Of a stretch of DNA of 64,000 nucleotides, positions 11,692-24,500 are shown piece after piece; position 1 is the first letter of the stretch; each line of letters starts with the position of its first letter. The position numbers and the translations under genes are program-made. The stretch is taken from positions 77,430,910-77,494,909 of the forward strand of contig NC_030683.2 in the NCBI RefSeq assembly GCF_000004195.4. The letters run 5' to 3'. The notes beneath the pieces are model-generated. The model made no database searches and was not told the DNA's origin. It was given only the letters and a program-made list of their open reading frames with translations. Origin of the DNA: Xenopus tropicalis. Its lineage: Eukaryota; Chordata; Amphibia; Anura; Pipidae.

Positions 11692-11945
11692 TGCAGTGAC
11701 ACATGGGGAGTTTAGTTTCCCGGGATAAATGTTAGCTATTGCGGGCACTAATCTCTGGTTTTCCAAAGTCACCAGAGGTCCCTTGCAAGGCAACTTCGTG
11801 TGACTTTGGGAAACCAAAGCGACACATATGCCATCCCACCAGCAATTTACATTCTTGCCGGTGGGATGGCATTTTGGGGAGATTAGTCACCTGCGGTAGC
11901 GAAGATTAATTGCGGGCGACTAATCTCCCTGTGTGTCACCTCCCT
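11692..11945. repeat. MITE nested in MITE, TTA target duplication
   Basis: 254 bp, inverted termini gtgcagtgacacatggggag / ctccctgtgtgtcacctccc, TTA at 11689-11691 and 11946-11948. The interior contains the cgggcgactaatctccc block shared with the family at 8873 and 12225. Confidence 0.75.
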
Positions 11946-12224
11946 TACATTCCCTCCTCACCATCTAATTTTGTAACCAGTGCATGGATATGGGAATCAG
12001 GTCTCACTATACTGGCACAGAAACAAGATTTTGGTATGATGTGAAGCTAACTCTAATAACAGTGTCGATAAGCTGGCGCCTGCCTGCTTGCAGCAATTGT
12101 GAATTCCAAGGCTGAAGAAAATAAGATTAAAAGAATTTATATAGTGTAAGGGAAGTTTATTTTGCTTGACAAACACAATAGAAAACAATTTGGAATTATT
12201 TATTAAGGTGATAGGTCCCCTTTA

Positions 12225-12349
12225 GGGCTCTGGCACACGGGGAGATTAGTCGCCCGCGGCAAAACTCCCTGTTCACGGGCGACTAATCTCCCTGAGTTGC
12301 CTACCCCTGCCATGCCGCGGGCGATTAATCTCCCCGTGTGCCAGAGCCC
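12225..12349. repeat. Short MITE (125 bp) just upstream of NXPE coding exon 1
   Basis: Inverted termini gggctctggcacacgggga / tccccgtgtgccagagccc flanked by TTA (12222-12224, 12350-12352). It is a deleted member of the family at 8873-9190 and lies about 120 bp before the first coding exon. Confidence 0.85.
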
Positions 12350-12478
12350 TTAAACCACAGATATATACATAATAATAACAATGACTATAACATATTCTAT
12401 TTGCACTATTCATATAGTTACACCTACTCATGTAAATATATTCGGACAATTTTTCCTTTTTTTTTCAGAACCTTCACC

Positions 12479-12577
12479 ATGTTCAAGGCTATTGCAAAAT
12501 GTTTAAGAGTACCTTCAGTTCTATTATTAGCTTTCATCATGTTGTTAAGCTTCACTATTCACTGGGTTTTATTAAAG
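12479..12577 (+). CDS. nxpe-like: NXPE coding exon 1 (signal anchor)
   Basis: 33 codons, [13 protein letters not shown] followed by a leucine-rich membrane segment and ending WVLLK. A strong acceptor (T-rich tract, cag at 12466-12468) lies 10 bases before the ATG, so a non-coding 5' exon upstream is expected. The start context is caccATG. Donor gtatgt at 12578. Ends in phase 0. Confidence 0.88.
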
Positions 12578-15500
12578 GTATGTTTACAATCTGCTACACC
12601 AATTAGACCACTTTATGTTTAATGCTGGGGTGCACTAACATCATATCATTTAGACTTGGCCAAACACAGAATCCTTTAAAAGGTTAAACCTTATATATAT
12701 ATTTAGTTGATACAAATACATCCAGTGTGAACAAACATTTGCTGCAAACTATTATCCAGTGTTTCAAAGTTTAATGACTATTGGACTCTGTGATGCCGAT
12801 TATTAAAGATCCAGATAAATCCAAACATTCCAGAAAGAACTTAGTTTCAACCAAGTCCTGAATTTGATGCATCCCTAGTTGCACTGTAAAATGTTATACT
12901 TTATAACAGCCAGGGCTGCCATCAGAAACTTTGGGGCCCCGCACAAGTAATTTATATGCTGCTCCCCCCCCCATGACCACAATCACGCCATACCAACAGT
13001 TTGGCCATGTCGCTTGTTGTTAGGAAAACTGAATGTGCTGAAAGGATTCCTATGGCTTAAGACACTTCTGAGTACTCACACCCCCTCCCTCTCTGTGCAA
13101 AGGAGTTGTTAGGCTGGAAGAGTTATAAGAGGGCAGCTGCTCTAACTGGCTGCAATGTTCAGCTGTACAGAGAGCAGCACCGACACCTGCACAGGCCGAT
13201 TGTAGCTGCCGATCCCGTCCCTTAGATCGTTTCGGCAGCTAATCAGCCCACGTAGGGGCACAAACGACGGGCCTGCACGACCGACATCTGGCCTAAAATT
13301 GGACAGATATTGATTGTGCAGGTTGAAAAATTTAGCCGGATCAGGGACCGCATCAGCTCAAATTAGCCTAAATTCACCCGATATCACCCACCCGTAGGTG
13401 GGGATATCAGGAGAAGATCTGCTCGCTTGGCGAGCAGATCTTAACGTGTATGGCCACCTTAAGAGAGGGTTATTCAAATTAATTACCGACCAGTTTTTGT
13501 GGAAGTAATTTACACAATTTGCATAACTTTTGTGATGCAAGATGCGACAGGGCCCCCTTATGAAAGATGATATCACGGGGCATGGCATAAATGTACCCTT
13601 CTTCCCCCCAATGGCGGCCCTGATAACAGCATTATTATTTTTTGGCAGCCTCTAGAATGCAGTCATCTTCACGTAAAATATACAAAGCCACCTGCTACAT
13701 TTACAGACAATGAAGAAAGAATAACAGAGATATTCAATGCCATCAGTCAAAAAGTCCCCAGTGTTTCTTTCACGCATATCAATTCTACAACCAGTGCTAA
13801 GAATAGCAGAGGAATAGTATTGGATTTAAAGAAACAGTACTGTGTTGGAGACTTCTTAACTGTCCAGGTTACCATGTTTAATCATATTGGCAAAGAAAAA
13901 ACCTATGGTGGGGATTTCTTGAGAGCAAGAATTTTTTCTCCAAAAGTTGAAGCTGGAGCTTCAGGAAGAATTGAAGATCTAAATAATGGAACATACAAGG
14001 TTCATTTTACCTTATTCTGGGAAGGAAACATAAAAATATCAATTCTTTTAATGCATCCTAGTGAAGGAGTGTCAGCTCTATGGAAAGCAAGAAATTCTGG
14101 GTATAAAAACATTATCTTCACTGGACATTATGATAACAGATCTAAGAAGGTGGAGTCAGAATGTGGATTTTATTTAGATTCAGATACAGAAAATTGTGAA
14201 TATGGGGCTAAGGAAGATAAAGACTTTTTTTACTGTATCAAACCTCATAATGTGCCTTGTGAGTCTCTAATTGCAGTGACAAGTAAAGATAGAAGTCATA
14301 CGTATCTTAGTGCATTGGAGAAGACTCTATTCCTCAGGTAAATTTTCTTTTATACATTATTATATTTAAAATATAAGGGCACACAGGTTTTAAATGCCAT
14401 TGTACCCTGTTTAATAATAAAAGCACCTTTGCAAATAATGTAAAGAAAGCTTTATTTGGTACCAAAAATGGAGGTAAATTAAAATGAACTAAAAGCTGTG
14501 CACATATCGATGCTATTCACTAAAGGTACTTTTGTCCAAACATGCATATTTGCACTGAGTGCCGGTTCGCATCTATTCCTATTCCCCCCGCTTTTTTGTT
14601 TAACTCATTTGAAGTGCCTGCCCTTCAGATCTTCCATCCTCTGTACGGGTGGCTGTCATTTACAGGCCCCTGTCAGCCTCCTCCCCTGCTACCTTCCTCT
14701 CTGATTTTGAAACCTGGCTCTCTTTTTTCCTCTCTACTGACGGCCCTGCAATCATCCTTGGGGATTTCAACTCCCTCACTGATGATCCCTTGCAACCCTG
14801 GCCCTCACGTTTACTCTGCCTAACCTTCTCCTTTGAACTCCAGCAGTGGACAAATGCTCCGACTCATAAGGATGGCCACTTTCTGTATTTAGTCTTTACC
14901 AAAAATCTGTCCCTTTCTGATTTTAAGAGTGTCCCCTTCCCCTTCTCTGACCATCACCTGGTTACAATTTCTGTCTCTCACTCTCCTTCCCAACCTGCTC
15001 CTTCCCCCACTTTACAAATTCGAAATACACGTGACATAGACCTCCCGGCCTTAGCTCGCTCTTTCAGGTCCAGTCTCTCCTCCTTTAATGAGATGTCTGA
15101 CCCTGATACCCTGGTTAGTGAGTACAACAGCATACTAGCCTCCACCATTGATCCATTTGCACCCTTTCAGCCTAAGCGTACTCGGGTTCAAAACCCACGC
15201 CCCTGGCTGAATGTGCGCACCAAATTCTTACGCTCCTGTGCCAGGTCTATGGAACGTATGTGGAGGAAATCCCATATGCAAGCGGACTTTATCCATTATA
15301 AATACCTATTGGCCTGCCTCAACTCTGCCTTGTCGAAAGCTAAACAGGAATACTATAACACCCTTATAAACAATAATAAATCCAACCCGAAACGCCTGTT
15401 TTCTATATTCAGTACCCTTCTGCGTCCCTCACAGACTCCATTACCTCACCCCAGGACTTTGCTGATTTCTTCATGAACAAAGTGGAGTCCATCCGCAATC

Positions 15501-18500
15501 AAATTCCCCCCTCTATTAATACTAACCAGCTTCTCATTCCTCAGCCCCCTTCTGCATGTCTTAGCTCTTTTGGTCCCGTAACTGTCTTTGAAGTCTCCCG
15601 GCTTCTATTGTCGGTTCCCCTCACCACTTGTTCTCTAGACCCTATGCCTTCTTCTCTGCTTAAACACTATACTGCTGAACTTACTCCAGCTCTCACTCAC
15701 ATCTTCAACTCTTTTCTGACTTCTGGAAGTTTCCCCTCTTCCTTCAAACAGGCCTGTGTCAAGCTTATCCTTAAAAAGGCCATGCTGGACCCGTCCTGTC
15801 TCTCTAACTACCGTCCTGTCTCGCTTCTACTGATTGCCTCCAAAATCTTAGAGCATATTGTCTTCTCCTGTATAACTAACTTTCTTAATGCACACAATTT
15901 ATTGGATCCGCTGCAATCTGGCTTTCGGCCTGCGCACTCTACTGAGACGGCGTTGTGCAGAGTTACAAACGATCTTCAGGTTGCCAAAGCCAAAGGTCAC
16001 TTTTCTATACTAATCCTCCTAGATCTATCGCCTGCATTTCATACGGTTGACCACTCCCTCCTGATGCAGATTCTGCATTCGATTGGTCTCCGTAGTCAGG
16101 CTGCATCCTGGATCTCTTCTTACCTCTCTAACCGTTCATTCACTGTCTCCTATGCTAACAAAACCTCATCTCCAGTTCCTCTTAATGTGGGGGTACCCCA
16201 AGGCGCTGTACTTGGGCCGTTGTTGTTCTCCCTTTACACGCTGTCTTTGGGAGATCTTATCCGTTCATTTGGCTTTAAATATCATCTGTATGCTGATGAT
16301 ACCCAAATTTACTTTTCGACCCCTTCGTTAACAGTTGTAACTGAGACTCAAATCTCTAACTGCCTCCTGGCTATCTCCAATTGGATGAATCAACGCCACC
16401 TCAAAATGAACCTAACAAAAACTGAACTAATGATCTTTCTGCCTAAGCCTAGTTCTACCCCCCCCCTTCTCTATCTCTATTGAACCCGGTCGATTTGGCG
16501 CATTGTTTGGGGGTCTATTGTTCTTAGTGAAGTTGTTTGCACATGAATAGGAAACTGGCTACAGGATCGGGTACAGAGGGTGGTTGTTAATGGTCAGTGT
16601 TGGACTGGGATGCCAGGGTCCCACCAAACCTTAGACCATGGGCGCACTCTCCAAACTATTTTTCATCCACTTCCTAATCAGTCTAAATTTTCCTAGTTTT
16701 TTTATCTTTACATACTATAATCTATTCTTCTAAATATTTAGTTGCTTTGTTCCGATAAAACAATAAGTAATGATTATGAATTAAGCCAAATGGATAGAAG
16801 CAGGAGGGCCCGCTGGGATATTTCCTGGTATCCCTGTGGGCCAGTCCAACACTGTTAATGGTACATTCTCTACTTGAAGTAAGGTTTTTAGTGGGGTCCC
16901 TTGGGGTTCTGTACTGGGTCCACATTATTGAATTGGAGAGGGTCCAGAGAAGGGCAACTAAGCTGGTAAAGGGTATGAAAAGTCTCATTCTCAGAAAGAC
17001 TGGCCAAGTTAGGTTTGTTTACATTAAGAGGAGATATAACTATGTATAAATATATAAGAGGATCATATAATAACTTCTGTAATGCTTTATTTACCAGTAG
17101 GCCCTTCCAACTGACACAAGGACACCCACTCCATTTAAAGGAGAGGAGGTTCCATTTAAATATTTTAACTGTAATTTTTTACTGTGGGAGTTGTGTAATT
17201 CCCTCCCTGAACCACTTACTATGTTAACTATGTACTCCAGTACACACACAGCAGTACATGTGATTTGGTGCATTGTGTGCAATTGCATTGAATGCAACTC
17301 TGCATGTTTGCAATAAAGTTTTAAATAACATTGCATTATGGGGGAAAAAACAGTCCAACTTGCATCCGAAAGCTGCATTTAAATATACTGTGTTGCCAGG
17401 TAGAAGTGAGCATTTTTACATGGAGATTAATTTGTCAACGTTGTATCAGACAGCAGCTTTTCATTTAATAATGTTACAAGAAGTGGATAGTAGCATTACT
17501 GCTCCTGGCTCCTGTTTTCTAGCTAATGGCAGTGACAACCAAAGCATGACCTGTGCCATCAGCCTAAAGCAGCGCCTACATATACAAAGTAGTGGATACT
17601 AATACTGCTATAAGTATAGGATCTAGTATCTGTAATGCCTGGGACTGGGGGGTTTTCAGATAAGGGATCTTTCCATAATTAGGATCACTATAATCAAAGG
17701 GGGTTTTAAACCCAAAAAATAAATTGATAAAGAAATTACTTACGCTATTGTGTGTGTACTTTTTCCATTAATCACTTGCAGTTAGCCTTCAGATTAGGAG
17801 ATTGCAACACTGGATTACAATGAGTTAAAAATTACATTAGCGTCCTGTTTAAGACAAAAGACTGTATGACATTTTCACACAATCCACTGAGAAAAACCTG
17901 GAATCACCACACACTTGCAAAGTCACACACTACGAACCCTTTTTCTGGGACAGCCTGTAGCAGTCTGTAATCTTAATAAACACAACACACTTCCAAGGAA
18001 CTCAATTACAGTTTTATTAACAGCCACTAGTCCAGTACAGCATCAATCCTTGTACGCTTATCTCCTGACACACACTCTATACAGTTAAGGTTCTTCAAGA
18101 CCACCAAGTCCAAGCCTCCTGCCTACTTCCCTCATTTTACCTATCTGTCAGGGATGCAATTCCTTGCCCCAGACTATCAGCAGGTCAGGCTTACAGTCCA
18201 GGTACACATGGCCCTTCATACCCTACTCTCTGAGTCCCTAACAAGGCAAGAACTGTCAGGACACTGGTGCCTCACTTTCTGATAACTGGAGCCTCATCTG
18301 CCCATCTCGCTACACTCTCACTAACTCTCACCATCTGCAATGATCTCCAACAACTCTTTCCTACCACTATCTCACCTAATCTCTCCTGCCAGTTATCTTA
18401 CTGAGGTGGCCTACCTCAGGCTCCCAGGCGTTATACACTATCCCCTTCTTTAACGGCCAAAAGAGGAAGTAGTAGTGTTTACTACCTTATATAACCTCTC

Positions 18501-21500
18501 CTGGGGAAATTCTCTTCAGGTGTAATAGGAGAAACCTATCTAGAACCTCCTTAGTGGAATTTCCTACCTACCAGCAGTGCCAGGATAAGTCGACTGGGCA
18601 CCCTAGGCAATCTGGTCGCCTTGGCCTGCCCCAAACAGCCCCACCCCCTCGTGTGTACAAGCACGCATGCGTAAATGAGCGCGCAATGTGCGCACACACA
18701 GGACAGTGGAGTTGCCAGGCTGCTGCAGTGGGGGGGGAAAGGTATGGAATTAGACGTAGGTAAAAGTAGAGCTACCTGCCAGGCGCCCCACCACCACTGC
18801 ACCCTAGGCAGGAGCCTCTTCTGCCTACCCCTAGTTCCAGCCCTGCCTAACAAACAAAGGTGTAGTAAAGTATAGATTAATGTACTTATTAATTAAAGTA
18901 ACTTGTTTTACAGAAGTAGACATCCCAATCACAGCGTTCATATACAAGTATAATGTAACATTGTTTTTCATTTTCTATTACATTCAGTCTTGGCTGCCTA
19001 GCACTTTTGCTGTGATCAGGATAGGTCTTCTCCTGGCATAAAAGTCATTCCTGTTCTGCTTCTATGCCCTTAAACAGTTACGTCAATAGAGTAAATAAAC
19101 AAAAAGAGACTGTTCTGCAATCCAATTAGAATCAGCCATTGTTGTGTCTTACAATTATATATGAATAAGACATAAAGCATATATCAGTGTATGTTTCAGT
19201 AACATATTTTTATTTGTAATCTTCTTTTGAACAAAACAGGTCAAACATTGGTGTAGAAATTCACCAAAACCCTGAAAACATTGATGTTGTGAGTTGTAAA
19301 AGTAAGTTTTCTTACCTTTTTTATTTGACTCAAACTAAAATGGATACTGTCCAATCGAAAAATATTCTATCTAGTCGAGTAAAATGGATACTGTAACAGT
19401 TTGTCAATAGAGTGAATAAACAAGAAGAGACTGTTCTGCAATCCAATTTGAATCAGCCATTGTTGTGTCTTACAATTATATAAAAATAAGACATAAGGCA
19501 TAAATCAGATTACACTATAGCAAACAAGGGAAAGTTGTGCTGACCACTAAAGCTCACCACTAACCATTAGGTGGGGGTGCAATGAGGCTGCAACCACAAA
19601 ATACATATAGAAAACAACTTTCCCATTGTTGCTATAGTTTATGCAGGAGCAGTTGCCAGCTCCATGTTGTAGCTCCCATGTTCCCAGCTACAATCAGGTG
19701 ATCCCAGGGGGTCAAGAAAAGGGCAACCATTTGGGAATTTTATCCTTACAAGCAAGTAAGTTGCAGGTAAAACTCAGTCCCTTTGTTAAATGTATATTGA
19801 AGCAATAAAATTCTAAATGAATCAGATAAGTAATTGTAGGACTGGCCAGAGGGCATGACTTTGACTTAGCTGGCCAGCTTGAAGTATATTGCAATATATT
19901 GACAAACAATCTCTGTTTTGCTTAAAGGAGAGGGCATTTCTTAGTAGCTTAATGCACAGAATGTCTCAATGTCCTATATATAATGATAAATAATTGTATG
20001 ATTCAGTAACATGTTTTTATTCTTCTTTTAAACAAAACAAGTCAAACATGGGTGTAGAAATCCCCCAAAACACTAAAAACATTGATGTTACAAGCTGTAA
20101 AAGTATCTTTTCTTGAGTTGGTAGCCCAAGTTCTGTATAAAAGAGACCTCCCTTCTACCAGTTGCTGCATTGCTCTGCCAGATGCTCTCTTTTACCACTT
20201 GATTCCAGTTATACAGATAAGGAGGAACTGCCTTCTTTTTCTCCCCAAAGTTGCTATGAAGAACCAATCATATGGAATTTAGGCCCACCTAATTCCTATC
20301 CTACAGTGCAAATGCTAAGTGCTACCAGCACTTCCGCACAGCTTGAGAAAGGAACAAGCAAAAAGTGGAACAGATGGGGAGGACTAGTGGGTTTTGGAGA
20401 AGTTTCAATAAATCGTCCTGATACCCAACTTTTCTCAGCACGTTCCATCACGATTTTTCATTTAAAAGATGCTGGATTTCTAGGAAGAATTCTGCAACAT
20501 GAAAAAAATATCTAGAATTTTAACAATTGTTAATAATGGAATGCCCTGCAAGGATCAAGTTGTTATTATGGGGGACTTTAATTATCCGGACATTGACTGG
20601 AGTAATGGGGTGGCTAAGTCAGAAAAAGCTAGTAGGTTTGTAAATATGCTAAATGACAACTTTTTATTTCAGGCGGTTCAAGAACCCACTAGGAATGACT
20701 CTATTTTGGACCTGGTGATATCTAATAATAATGAACTCATCTCTAACATTTGTGTGGGTGAGCATTTGGGGAACAGTGATCACAACATGGTCTCCTTTGA
20801 GATAATGCTGCAGAGACAGCGCTATAAGGGAGTAACTAAAACGCTCAATTTTAGACGTGCAGACTTTGCCAGTATAAGGGCATCTCTGCAATGTGTCAAC
20901 TGGGAAAGGCTTTTCATGGGGTTAGACACAGAAGGAAAATGGAACATCTTTAAAACATTGCTTTGTAGGTATACACAACAGTATATCCCCCTTGTAAGCA
21001 AGGAGAGGCATCGCAAAGCAAAACCTTTATAGTTACATAGTTACATAGGGTTGAAAAAAGACCAGTGTCCATCAAGTTCAACCCATCCAAGTAAACCCAG
21101 CACACTTAACCCACACCTACCAATCTATACACTCACATACATACACTATATATACAACCACTAGTACTAACTGTAGATATTAGTATCACAATAGCCTTGG
21201 ATATTCTGATTGATCAAGAACTCATCCAGGCCCCTCTTAAAGGCATTAACAGAATCTGCCATTACCACATCACTAGGAAGGGCATTCCATAACCTCACTG
21301 CCCTCACCGTGGCTGAATAAAAGTGTTATTGTCGAGGTTGGTAAGAAAAAACGTGCTTTTAGGGCATTCAAGTTAGCTGGGACAGCAGAAACTTTCATCA
21401 GGTACAAGGAAGCAAATAAAGCATGCAAAAAAGCTATCAAGCAAGCTAAAATAGAAATGGAAAGGGATATTGCAGCTAGGAGTAAAAAGAATCCAAAATT

Positions 21501-24500
21501 ATTTTTTAATTATGTGAATAGTAAAAAAATGAAGGGTGGGAACTTTATTATCACGGGGGGGTAAGTTGGTTGATGAGAACGGGGAAAAAAGCTGAAATTT
21601 TGAACTCTTATTTTTCATCTGTCTATACATCTGAGGAGCCAGATAATGAAGGCTTCCCTTGTAATATGCCCAGTTCTAGTAATTTAGATACTGACGCATG
21701 GGTCACTCGGGAGGAAATTCAAAAGAGACTTGAACATGTAAAGGTAAACAAAGGTCCAGGGCCGGATGGGATTCATCCCAGGGTATTAAATGAGCTGAGC
21801 GCTGTGATTGCCAAACCTCTTCACTTAATTTTTCAGGATTCATTGAGGTCTGGCATGGTGCAGAGAGACTGGCGGATTGCTAAAAAAACTATAGGCCTGT
21901 TAGTCTGACATCAGTAGTAGGAAAACTTTTGGAAGGGGTAATAAGGGATAGGGTACTTGAATACATTGCAGTTCACAATACTATTAGTTTGTGCCAGCAT
22001 GGTTTTATGCGTAACAGATCTTGCCAGACTAATTTAGTCGCCTTTTATGAGGAGGTGAGTAGGAACCTTGATGCTGGAATGGCAGTTGATGTCATCTACT
22101 TGGACTTGCTAAAGCGTTTGATACAGTACCTCACAGAAGGTTAATGATCAAATTAAGGAATATTGGCCTAGAACATAATATTTGTAATTGGATAGAGAAC
22201 TGGCTGAAGGATAGAGTACAAAGAGTGGTTGTAAATGGAACATTTTCTAATTGGACCAGTGTGGTTAGTGGAGTACCACAGGGATCAGTCCTTGGTCCTT
22301 TGCTTTTTAACTTGTTTATTAATGACCTGGAGGTGGGCATAGACAGTACTGTTTCTATTTTTGCTGATGACACAAAATTGTGCAAAACTATAAGTTCCTT
22401 GCAGGATGCTGCCGCTTTGCAGAGCGATTTGACAAAATTAGATAACTGGGCAGCAAACTGGAAAATGAGGTTCAATGTTGATAAGTGCAAAGTTATGCAC
22501 TTTGGTAGAAATAATATAAACGCAAACTATCTACTGAATGGTAGTGTGTTGGGGGTATCCTTAATGGAGAAGGATCTAGGGGTTTTTGTTGATAACAAGT
22601 TGTCTAATGCCAGGCAGTGTCATTCTGTGGCTACTAAAACAAATAAAGTGCTGTCTTGTATAAAAAAGGGCATTGACTCAAGGGATGACAACATAATTTT
22701 GCCCCTTTATAGGTCCCTGGTAAGGCCTCACCTTGAGTATGCGGTGCAGTTTTGGGCTCCAGAAAGTGCAGAGACGTGCAACTAAACTGGTTAAGGGGAT
22801 GGAAGATTTAAACTATGAGGTGAGACTGTCGAGGTTGAGGTTGTTTTCTCTGGAAAAGAGGCGCTTGCGAGGTGACATGATTACTCTGTACAAGTACATT
22901 AGAGAGGATCATAGGCAGTTGGGGGATGTTCTTTTTTCCCATAAAAACAATCAACGCACCAGAGGTCACCCCTTTAGATTAGAGGAACGGAGCTTCCATT
23001 TGAAGCAGCGTAGGTGGTTTTTCACGGTGAGGGCAGTGAGGTTGTGGAATGCCCTTCCTAGTGATGTGGTAATGGCAGATTCTGTTAATGCCTTTAAGAG
23101 GGGCCTGGATGAGTTCTTGATTAATCAGAATATCCAAGGCTATTGTGATACTAATATCTACAGTTAGTACTAGTGGTTGTATTTATAGTTTATGTATGTG
23201 AGTGTATAGATTGGTAGGTGTGGGTTAGGTGTGCTGGGTTTACTTGGATGGGTTGAACTTGATGGACACTGGTCTTTTTTCAACCCTATGTAACTATGTA
23301 ACTAACTATGTAACTATTGATATACAGTAGCCTTCAAAAACAGTTACTTTGTGTATGTACAGTTAGTGAATGTATATGTATGTGTTATATTCATGTGTGT
23401 GTTTTTGTGTATGCTTGTGTATTCTTATATCAAACTGAATTGACCAGAGCCACCCCTTTAGATTATAGGAATGTTCATTTGAAGAAGCGTAGGTGGTTTT
23501 TCACACTGAGGGCAGTGAGGTTGGGGAATGCCCTTCCTAGTGATGTTGTGTTGCCAGATTCTGTTAATGCCTTTAAAAGGGGCTTGGATGATTTGTTGAA
23601 CAAGCATAATATCCAAGGCTACTGTAATACTAAAATCTACAATTAGTATTGATGTTGGTATTTATAGTTTATGTATGTGAGTGTATTTATAAGTCAGTAT
23701 AGGTTTGTGTGTATGCTGGGTTGCACTTGATGTACTTCAGTCTTTTTTAAAACCAGCTTAACTATGTAACTATGTAACAGTACTTGCATCAAAAGGCAGT
23801 CTTCCTGATAGCTGCACTACTTAGTCCTTCCTGGCTTCTACTCCAAACCAGGCACAGTTGTACCTATTGACACAGGGATACTGGCAATTGTTTTTTTCCA
23901 ACCAAAGGAAAGAAGGGTGAATAAAATATATTCCCTTTATGCTGGAATCTTGATGGTATTTTACCTATCAACTGTAGAGGAGTTTCTTATGGTCTCGTTC
24001 ATTTTGAGAATTAGGAAACATCTTCTATTTCCAGAAGAGCGTGTCATTACAGAATGGAAACTGTGTCAGTAGCCTCCCAAGATAACTCAGATATATAATT
24101 ATAAAAGTAATAAGCAAGGTGTCCGCATTCAGCACTTACCATTTCTATTTTTTTACTAGATTAGTCAAGAGAACTTAAGAAAATATAAACAAAATATTAT
24201 AGTTTATCTGCCATGGTCTTCAAGTATCTTTCTTTCAGGAAACAGGGAGGAAGTTAAGCCAAAATGCTCAACTGGAATGTTTCAACCATTCCCAAGTGGA
24301 TATTTCTTGAATAATGTTTGGTACCCGGCTTTCTGCAACCTTTCTACTTACGATCCTCAATCTGATATCAGCAAATGTATCCGTGGGAAAAAGATTTATA
24401 TAATGGGAGATTCAACACTTCTCCAGTGGGCTCATTATTTCCCAAGCATTATGAACAGTAAGAGTGATTCCATTTGATTCCATACAGTAATACTGACTGC

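Larger units (their letters stand above)
10071..12221. repeat. MITE (ACCTGTCACCC family) carrying two nested insertions
   Basis: Left part 10071-10261 starts agtggacctgtcaccc after TTAA. Middle part 11660-11691 and right part 11946-12221 end ggtgataggtcccct before TTTA. An uninterrupted member at 27456-27974 shows the expected contiguous sequence. The interruptions are a Penelope-like element (10262-11659) and a second MITE (11692-11945). Confidence 0.8.

Noticed and set aside
13358..13588. Minus-strand 76-codon frame next to NXPE exon 2
   Set aside because: Falls in a hAT element with a nested palindromic MITE.
20082..20515. Open frames between the duplicated exon and the CR1 copy
   Set aside because: No recognised domain; the first overlaps the dead exon in the wrong frame, and no acceptor/donor pair supports an exon.
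22131..22490. Minus-strand 119-codon frame, repeated at 37691-38050 and in part at 29182
   Set aside because: It is the antisense shadow of the CR1 RT coding region; it recurs only because the LINE copies recur.
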